Of a stretch of DNA of 5,847 nucleotides, positions 1 to 5,600 are shown in pieces. The number at the start of each line of letters is the position of its first letter. Position 1 is the stretch's first letter. The stretch is from an uncultured Alphaproteobacteria bacterium (lineage in GTDB: Bacteria; Pseudomonadota; Alphaproteobacteria; RF32; CAG-239), in the NCBI GenBank assembly GCA_910580155.1, contig CAJTWX010000085.1:1-5847 (forward strand), in the 5' to 3' direction. The notes beneath the pieces were generated by a model. The model was not told where the DNA came from and did not search any database. It saw only the letters and a list, made by a program, of their open reading frames with translations. Both the position numbers and the translations under genes were made by a program.

Positions 1-475
1 CGGCTACTTCGGTTTTGAATGCTTTAAGCTGCTCGGCAAACGGCGTAATGATGGCGGAAAGCGTGTTTTTTTGCTCTTTGGAGAATGACTCTTGCTGAGA
101 TTTGATGGTTTCGGCGGAGATGTCTTTAAACTTTAAGGTCAAGTCTTCTTTGATTTTCTCTAAATAGGCGATTTTTTCGGACAATGTTTCCTTTTGGGCG
201 GCAGAAGCGGCTTTGACGGCGCTTAATTCACGTTCGGAAGTGAGAATTATGGTGCGCAGGCTGGCGTTCTCGGCTTCAAGCTTGCGAATCTGTTCCAAAG
301 AATCAGCGAATCGTTGTTCGGTGCGGACAAAACGGGTTTGCAGGTTGAGGTAATCCTCATTTAAATATTTGTATCTTATGGATTTTCTTAAAATAAGGAG
401 CAGTAAAAGTCCGGTTAGAAAAAGCAAGGTGAAAAAGAGCGGCAACGGCGGCAGTGCGTGTAAAAAATTGGTCAT
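1..475 (-). CDS. rmuC: RmuC family DNA recombination protein, N-terminal part (partial)
   Basis: The reading frame starts at the ATG at 473-475 and stays open for 158 codons to the left edge, so the C-terminal nuclease-like domain lies outside. A hydrophobic segment at residues 11-30 (LPLFFTLLFLTGLLLLLILR) is a likely N-terminal membrane anchor. A charged, heptad-like coiled coil follows at about 38-110, rich in Glu, Lys, Gln and Leu. Next comes LTLKFKDISAE (112-122) and then AIITPFAEQLKAFK (141-154). This order of anchor, coiled coil, LxxxFKxxSAE and PxxEQLxxF is the pattern of RmuC proteins, which are usually 400-500 aa. The family is known from E. coli, where loss raises recombination at short inverted repeats; a nuclease-like role is proposed. 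The Shine-Dalgarno is weak (GAAAG), and I see no better in-frame upstream start. The gene diverges from the forward transcription unit. Family assignment is by motif recognition, without a search. Confidence 0.85.
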   Translation of the reverse strand, partial: MTNFLHALPPLPLFFTLLFLTGLLLLLILRKSIRYKYLNEDYLNLQTRFVRTEQRFADSLEQIRKLEAENASLRTIILTSERELSAVKAASAAQKETLSEKIAYLEKIKEDLTLKFKDISAETIKSQQESFSKEQKNTLSAIITPFAEQLKAFKTEVA

Positions 476-506
476 AGAAGTGCTTTCAATTTGGTTTATT
501 ATCAGG

Positions 507-535
507 ATTTTATATTTTTAAAATTTTTTTAGCAA
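507..535 (-). promoter_or_regulatory. candidate sigma70-type promoter of rmuC
   Basis: On the minus strand TTGCTA (530-535) lies 17 bases upstream of TAAAAT (507-512). These match 4/6 and 5/6 of the TTGACA/TATAAT consensus. It sits about 32 bases before the rmuC start codon, so the leader would be short. The region is so AT-rich that chance matches are likely. Confidence 0.35.
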
Positions 536-599
536 CTGATTTTTATGACTTTGAGTATTTTAAAGATGCTCTAAAAAATTACCTAAAGTCTAAAATCAG
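536..599. repeat. imperfect inverted repeat with an inner hairpin
   Basis: The left arm, CTGATTTT (536-543) and GACTTT (547-552), pairs with AAAGTC (585-590) and AAAATCAG (592-599). An A-T pair (545/591) lies between the blocks, with single bulged bases at 544 and 546. The loop contains a second hairpin: GAGTAT (553-558) pairs with ATGCTC (566-571), with one G-T pair. Both flanking genes point away, so it is not needed as a terminator. It could be an operator, a cruciform, or part of a structured transcript. Function unknown. Confidence 0.5.
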
Positions 600-620
600 C
601 AGATAGAAATTGTGATTGTA

Positions 621-626
621 TATAAT
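621..626 (+). promoter_or_regulatory. candidate -10 box for the small ORF / LRR gene unit
   Basis: TATAAT at 621-626 is a perfect -10 hexamer, about 43 bases before the small-ORF start and 155 before the LRR gene. No convincing -35 lies 16-18 bases upstream (the bases there are in ATCAGCAGATAG). The promoter may therefore depend on an activator, or the match may be chance in AT-rich DNA. A second weak pair lies downstream: TTGCAT (686-691), 17 bases, TATGGT (709-714). Confidence 0.35.
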
Positions 627-654
627 ATGTTATTAGTTTTATCTCTTTATAGCC

Positions 655-660
655 GGAGGA
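655..660 (+). promoter_or_regulatory. ribosome binding site of the 29-codon small ORF
   Basis: GGAGGA at 655-660 is a full Shine-Dalgarno core, 8 bases before the ATG at 669. This is the best spacing for initiation there. The ATG at 661 directly abuts it and leads only to a stop after two codons, so 669 is preferred. Confidence 0.55.
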
Positions 661-668
661 ATGAGTTA

Positions 669-758
669 ATGGAAGAAAAAAAGTATTGCATTTTTTTATA
701 TAGCGAGTTATGGTTGAGAAAAATAACGAATAACATTTTTTTGTTATTCAATCTGTAA
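669..758 (+). CDS. small ORF, 29 aa, leader-peptide-like, unknown
   Basis: ATG 669 to TAA 756-758 encodes 29 residues. It begins MEEKKYC, then a hydrophobic-aromatic stretch (IFLYSELW), a basic/polar middle (LRKITNN) and a hydrophobic end (IFLLFNL). Support comes from the consensus GGAGGA at the right distance, a TATAAT box upstream, and the position just before the LRR gene, whose start follows the stop by 22 bases. The last third of the ORF covers a perfect dyad (728-749), so a translating ribosome would open that hairpin. This resembles a regulatory leader peptide. It could equally be a small membrane-active peptide or a chance ORF in AT-rich DNA. No run of one repeated amino-acid codon of the classical attenuator type is present, apart from Lys codons near the start. 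I recognise no family. Confidence 0.45.
   Translation: MEEKKYCIFLYSELWLRKITNNIFLLFNL
728..749. promoter_or_regulatory. perfect 8-bp dyad / hairpin upstream of the LRR gene
   Basis: GAATAACA (728-735) and TGTTATTC (742-749) are exact inverted copies around six T. The structure ends 18 bases before the LRR-gene Shine-Dalgarno and lies inside the end of the small ORF. As RNA it is a weak AT-rich stem without a following U-run, so not a terminator. As DNA it has the form of a dimeric repressor operator. An extra AATAAC half-copy lies just upstream at 722-727. Confidence 0.5.
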
Positions 759-767
759 ATTTTATTT

Positions 768-773
768 AAGGAG
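768..773 (+). promoter_or_regulatory. ribosome binding site of the LRR-like gene
   Basis: AAGGAG at 768-773 lies 7 bases before the ATG at 781. It is a near-perfect Shine-Dalgarno and fixes that start. Confidence 0.85.
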
Positions 774-780
774 ATACGCT

Positions 781-1566
781 ATGAAGACGATATCCAATGA
801 ATGTGGAAGTCGGAATAACTTTGGTTTTTATGATACCCGTGCCAAAGAGATTGTTTTAACCCGCCCTTGTACAAAAAAGGCTGATATTAACGAAGTATAT
901 GTTTGGCTGGAAGATGCAAACGAGCTGCGCAAGCTCTCCATCGGTATCGGACCGGTTGAGAACTTTGTGGCGGATAATACCGCAAACGGCCTGTATGTAG
1001 CTGCACGCAGCACTATCAGACAGAATATTATCCAGAATACGGCTGTTGACAATGATATTCTGAAAAATGTTTTATTGCGGCTGAACGGTAAAGAAAACCT
1101 TAGAAATATCGCGCTTAAATGCTTTATGTTTTCTGAAGATTTGTATTTGTTTGAATTGTTTTTGAGTGTTATTAAAGAATTACCGTCGTTGGTTTATCTG
1201 GATTTGACGGGATGTTACTTTACGGATGACCAGCTGATTGATTTGGCGCGGACGATTTCTGCAACGCGTATTGCACACTTGGTCTGGCCGGAAGCGAGAA
1301 TGCCGCAACTGTTGGTTGACCAAGTGGTACGTGCTCTTTCGGCCAGCAGAGCTTTGGCTGTTGTGCATTGTGTTCCGGCAGAGATTACGAAAATTGCCGA
1401 ATCTAACCGCAGACGGGCTTTTGAAATGGCTGAACATCCGAGCCTGATTGGTGAAAGAGAAATTACAGAGATGAAAGAATATGCCGATACTTTCCGTTTT
1501 GCAGTGGCATTCGAAAAACAACGGATATTGGATTTGGAAAAAACGATTGAGGGTGTGTTAGCCTAA
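781..1566 (+). CDS. leucine-rich-repeat-like protein, 261 aa, function unknown
   Basis: The product has no signal peptide or membrane segment, so it is probably cytoplasmic (or exported by a non-Sec route). Residues 107-199 look like consecutive leucine-rich repeats of the roughly 28-residue ribonuclease-inhibitor type: LRNIALKC... (107-136), LVYLDLTGCYFTDDQLIDLA... (137-162), RIAHLVW... (163-190) and a final strand ALAVVHCV (191-198). LRKLSIGIG (49-57) resembles one more strand. The C-terminus (about 200-261) is charged and predicted helical (EREITEMKEYADTF, EKQRILDLEKTIE). Such repeats usually form protein-binding surfaces; the partner is unknown and no catalytic motif is visible. The gene has its own strong ribosome-binding site, may be co-transcribed with the small ORF upstream, and ends 24 bases before a strong terminator, so it is the last gene of its unit. 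LRR assignment rests on pattern and spacing; only one repeat is near consensus. Confidence 0.8.
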   Translation: MKTISNECGSRNNFGFYDTRAKEIVLTRPCTKKADINEVYVWLEDANELRKLSIGIGPVENFVADNTANGLYVAARSTIRQNIIQNTAVDNDILKNVLLRLNGKENLRNIALKCFMFSEDLYLFELFLSVIKELPSLVYLDLTGCYFTDDQLIDLARTISATRIAHLVWPEARMPQLLVDQVVRALSASRALAVVHCVPAEITKIAESNRRRAFEMAEHPSLIGEREITEMKEYADTFRFAVAFEKQRILDLEKTIEGVLA

Positions 1567-1590
1567 ATTATACTTTGTCATATTGTCATA

Positions 1591-1618
1591 AGAGCGCCTT
1601 TCGAGGCGTTCTTTTTTT
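1591..1618 (+). terminator. intrinsic terminator of the LRR-like gene
   Basis: A 9-bp stem, AGAGCGCCT (1591-1599) paired with AGGCGTTCT (1604-1612) with one G-T pair, is closed by a TTCG tetraloop. It runs into seven T (1612-1618). There is no T-run on the other strand, so it works only forward. Confidence 0.92.
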
Positions 1619-1647
1619 GTGTATCTTCTTGAGTAATATTCTTTATT

Positions 1648-1775
1648 TGAATATTTGTCTATATATGAATATTTATTCTTTCGTATTGAATAATGTTTTG
1701 TTTTAATGTTTTACTCTTCAAACCTCTTAGGGTTTATTTAGAATAAAAGCATTGCTTGAATATTTTGAATATTTT
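1648..1775 (+). repeat. four copies of TGAATATTT in an AT-rich tract
   Basis: TGAATATTT occurs at 1648-1656, 1666-1674, 1757-1765 and 1766-1774. The last two are back to back. They contain the AATATT palindrome. This may be low-complexity spacer DNA or a binding site for an AT-preferring protein; I cannot tell which. Confidence 0.4.
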
Positions 1776-1776
1776 T

Positions 1777-1864
1777 TAGGGGTGTGTAAACGACGGAAAT
1801 TGGCGTGCCGATCAGAGCTTCTTCCCATAATGATTGGCGGTGAAGGGAGACGGATTTCGGTAAG
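1777..1864. other. GC-richer block of unknown origin
   Basis: The composition changes abruptly at AGGGGTGTGTAAACGACGG (1778-1796) and remains mixed up to the terminator. The block is free of stops over its length in at least one frame on each strand. The motif GTGTGTAAAC looks like ends of some IS256-type insertion sequences, but there is no transposase, partner repeat or target duplication. It could be a mobile-element remnant, an extended 3' UTR, or nothing. Confidence 0.25.
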
Positions 1865-1903
1865 AAAATCCCTGACGGTTGCAAGAATGCAGCCGTCAGG
1901 GAT
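1865..1903 (-). terminator. intrinsic terminator of the autotransporter gene
   Basis: A 16-bp stem pairs 1868-1883 with 1888-1903 around a 4-base loop. It has one G-T pair, and its core is ATCCCTGACGG paired with CCGTCAGGGAT. Read on the minus strand it is followed by TTTTCTT. It begins 21 bases after the stop codon of the large gene. It is unusually long and stable. Confidence 0.88.
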
Positions 1904-1924
1904 GACTATTAGGAACGGGGTGAA

Positions 1925-2677
1925 TTAGAAGTTGTAGCGGATGCCCATATCAAAGTTTTGGGCTTTATTGCGCTGAAGCAGGTGGAAATACTTCAGGTAC
2001 AGCGCCAACTTCTTGTATTCGTAGTTCAGCATTGCTGAGAGGACAGCACGGTCACGACTGTATATATTCGCGAAGTCGTTGATTTCAAAGCTCCCTACCC
2101 CGCCGTTTAAGCCGGCACGCATTTTATTATACGGGTCTGCAAACTCGTGATAATACATTCCGCCCAAGCGTGCGGTCAACCGGCCGTATTTGCTGTCCAT
2201 TAGTTCTTTTTTGAGGTATAATCCGATACCGGCCTCTACTGAAAGATGGTTGCCGCTTTTAACCGTCAGCGTACCGTCGTCCATTTCATCCTGATAATAG
2301 CCGATGGCGTTGAGGACTAATGCGGGTTCGAGTTCGGCGATATCTGCCAGATTTATTTCGTAAACCAGCTTATTGGTAATACCGTAGATAATATCCTGAA
2401 TATCGGCTTCCCTGTCATTGCCGCGGTCATAGTCGCCATAGCCGTAGCCGGCGGTGAAGACAGAGGCCAGACGCAGTTTGTCGCTGAACTTGTGAATCCA
2501 CGGAATAAAGAGCGATACAAAGTTTTCTTTGCGGTCGACGCTGTTATCATACGAGGTGGACATCTGCATAAATGACAAGCCCAAGCCCAAACGGTTTTTG
2601 TTATTTAATCGCTTGTCGCCATACATAAAGGCGGTTGCAGCGGTTGTATCATAACCGGTAGCTCCACGGCGCCCGTT
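1925..2677 (-). other. autotransporter beta-barrel domain of the large gene
   Basis: Residues about 1045-1294 show repeated 9-12-residue stretches of alternating hydrophobic and polar residues separated by charged turns (GDKRLNNKNR, DSKYGR, SRDR), ending in Tyr-Asn-Phe. This fits a 12-strand autotransporter (PF03797-type) translocator. The Pfam name is my recognition, not a search result. Confidence 0.85.
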
Positions 2678-5600
2678 AGCATTGATGATGTATGAATCCG
2701 CACCTGACATAATGCGATTTTCTTCATCTGTCGGCGTTAAGGCGGATTCGGCAATAACTTCGCCCGCGTTGCGCAGGGCTGCCAAGTTTTCTGCCGGAAT
2801 GTTAATCAGGAAGTCGGAACCAGTTTCGGACAAGATATCCTGCGACAAGTCAAAATCGGTTTCGTTGGACTTTAACTGCATAAACATCTCGGCCAGACGT
2901 TGGCGTTTGTAGTTTTCTTCCAGATATTCGGCAATAGACTCATTGGGGGTAAATTCGTTGAAGTTGCGGCGGGTGGCAACGGCATCATAGCCGTTATGGC
3001 TGTTCTTTTCTGCCGTTCCTTTGAACATTGCACTTTCAGAGGTGACTTCAAGCCCCTCGATATCTTCGGCGTCGATACCGTCCTTTTGCCGGTATGTATC
3101 TTCAAACCCTTCCATTACGACGGATTTGCCGATTTTGAGGTTGCCGCTTAAGCTGTCTGCTTTGTATTTGCCGCCCTTTTCAAGTGTGATTTTACCGTTT
3201 AAGTCGTCTAAGTTTTGCGCACCGATAAATTCGACCTCGCCGGCGTTTGCCAAGGTGCCGCCACCTAAGTCTATAGCGGTATTTCCGGCATTTTCCGCAC
3301 CGTTGACGATAATGCGTCCGGTATTGGTGACAACAGCGTTTTGTCCGTTGGCCGCAACCTTGATGCCACGGCTGTTTTCATCACCTGTTGCGTTTATCAG
3401 TCCGGAGTTAATCAGCGTCATTCCCTCGCCGGCGTTTTCGATATAGATGCCGTATGCGGTTTTGGTGTCACTGGCAACAATGATATTGCCGCTGTTATCA
3501 ACAACCTGCCCTTCGCCATTGGCGACATAAATGCCGTAAGCATTGCCGTGGGCAGCGTGAACATTGACATTGCCGCTGTTATAGACACTGCCTTGTTCGG
3601 AATAAAGGCCGTATAAATCGCCTTTGCCTGTGCCGCGAACGTTTACAATACTGGTTTGGTTCGGCGTGTTTTGGTTATATACATCCCTGCCGGCGTACAT
3701 TCCGTAGGCCTGTTTGTCGGTAGCGGTGTTGATATTGATTGTGCCGCTTGCCTGTGCCAAGGTGCCGTTAGCGACTGCATTATAAGCATTGCGGCGTGCC
3801 ATTATGCCGTAAATCACGTTGGTGGCGGCTTTGGTGTCCTCCACATCAATTATGCCCGAGGCTTTGGAGTTGCCCTCGGCAAAGGCATTATAAGCATTGC
3901 GATTTGTGGATATTGCCGCGGCGGTGACATTTTCAGCGCCCTCTTCCATTATGAGCTTGAGCGAGCCTTTGGCAGAAATGGTGTTTTCGGCGCCCTCGCC
4001 GTCGGCTTTGGCATTAAACACGGCACGGTTTGCTCCGGCCTGCAGCGTTACTTCGGCATTAGAGGCGCTGTTATAAACCGTGATTGAGCCTTCAGCGTCG
4101 CCGCCGGTGGTTTCGCCGGTCAGTTCATCCGTTACCGGTGCTGTTGCCGCAGCGTTAATGTTGGTATTGCCCAGATAATCTCCTTCTGTATGGCGGACTA
4201 TCAGGGTTTGGTTATTGGCAATATCTGCCCGCAGGGACATAGATGCAGGTGTTGTGGCGGTTGTTTTGTAGCATTTGCTCGCACCGGCACATTTGTAATC
4301 ATCCGTATCAGCCCCGTCTGAGTCTGACTGGTAGCCACTCGGACATTGAGGATTGTAAGCGCAAAGCCAACAGCTTTCACCACCGGATTTGGTGGAGGTG
4401 GCGGGGGTGAACGTGCTTTCTGCTTCGGTACATTCGCAGCTGACGCTTGAACATTGCGATTGGTAACAGTCTGATTTGGTTAAAGGATTGTTTTGTACGA
4501 AACCGTCACAGGCTTTTGCCGTGCAATAATAACAGCCTGTTCCGGAAATCGAGCCGCCGACCCAGCCGTCTGCATCGCTGCACGGAGAGCCGGTAAACTT
4601 ATAGCCGTCCTCGCCGAACTCTATACCAGAGCAATCAAATTCACACGAACCGCAGCCGCCTTTTGTGCCGGGGGTGAATGTGACGTGGCTTGGGTGCTCG
4701 CTGTATCCGGGGCAGTCTTCTATTGTGGAGTAAGTGCAGTTTCGGTAGATATAACAGCCGTGGCCTTCTGGGTCGCTACAATATTTGGAGCCGATTTCCG
4801 CATCACTGATGCCGTTGACACATTCTTCGTAAGTCATTGTGTTGCGGTTACAGGTTATGACACATCTGTAACACGGCGTATTGCCGGCATAGCTGATAAC
4901 GGTTGAGGTATCGGCTACGGAATCATAATATGTGCCGCCGCTGCAAGAGATTGAACCTCCGTTACACTCTCTTGCCTGACATTCGCCGCAGGGAGCTGAG
5001 CCGGCGTGGTCGACGACTTCAAACCGCCACCCTTCCGGATGTGTTTCGTAGCTGCAATTTTTTATATCTGCCGAACCGATGTCGCAGGTGCGCGCATCAC
5101 ATTTACAGCAGCTCTTGCCGTTGTTCGGGCTGGTACCGCTGCAATTATGATCATAACCGTCACTTGGAGAACACTCCGTAACACGGGTGCTGTATCCTTC
5201 CGGACAGCCGTCTTGCGCAATCCAGCAGCCGCTTGCGGCATCGAGCTGGCAATTGAGGTCGGTAACATTGGTTTTACAAGCTGATTCACTGTTAAATGCA
5301 GCCTGAGCCGGATCACACCAATAAATACATTCATTACAAGGTTCGGTGCCGGCATAATCTCCGGCGGCTTGAACCGCTACGGCTATTTTGTTTGGAACTA
5401 TCGGACAGTCTGCTACGGTTTTGTAAGTTGTTGAGCCTTTGCCCGAACATTTGTTTGCTTCGCATTTGCCGCATTTAAGTTCGCCGGACCAGCCGTTTTG
5501 ACTCCACTTCCAGCCATCAGGGATGCCGCCGATGATGGCGCAGTTGGACTGGCTTTGATAGGCCGTGCTGTAATTGTCTGCACATTCTTTTTCTCCGCCA

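Larger units (their letters stand above)
1567..1924. other. convergent intergenic spacer
   Basis: These 358 bases separate two converging genes. They hold the forward terminator (1591-1618), an AT-rich tract with repeated 9-mers (1648-1775), a GC-richer block (about 1777-1864) and the reverse terminator (1865-1903). I find no supported gene and no tRNA or rRNA. Confidence 0.7.

Noticed and set aside
661..669. Mini-ORF ATG-AGT-TAA next to GGAGGA
   Set aside because: The ATG directly abuts the Shine-Dalgarno, too close for initiation. The ATG at 669 is at the right distance.
1180..1521. Minus-strand 113-codon ORF opposite the LRR gene
   Set aside because: It lies wholly inside the LRR-like gene, which has a strong RBS and terminator. 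The antisense product shows no domain, and no signals support it.
1720..1735. Small inverted repeat AAACC...GGTTT
   Set aside because: The stem is only 5 bp, has no T-run and lies 100 bases past a strong terminator.
1731..1928. Forward open frame (possible starts GTG 1782 or ATG 1830, product ending TIRNGVN)
   Set aside because: It has no ribosome-binding site, runs through the 16-bp reverse terminator hairpin and ends inside the last codons of the large gene. Short open frames occur there by chance on both strands.
3441..3901. Possible CRISPR-like array from regularly spaced similar segments
   Set aside because: The spacing follows solenoid units within a coding frame, the copies are diverged, and the shared DNA is limited to 14-17 bp pairs.
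3021..4087. Several forward ORFs of 83-143 codons opposite the solenoid
   Set aside because: They are antisense shadows of the repetitive minus-strand gene, whose Ala/Gly/Asn/Thr codons rarely give stops on the other strand. None has a good ribosome-binding site or a recognisable product.
4493..5284. Forward ORFs opposite the Cys-rich array (up to 137 codons)
   Set aside because: They mirror the minus-strand coding sequence and have biased composition. The minus frame has clear modules and runs without a break.
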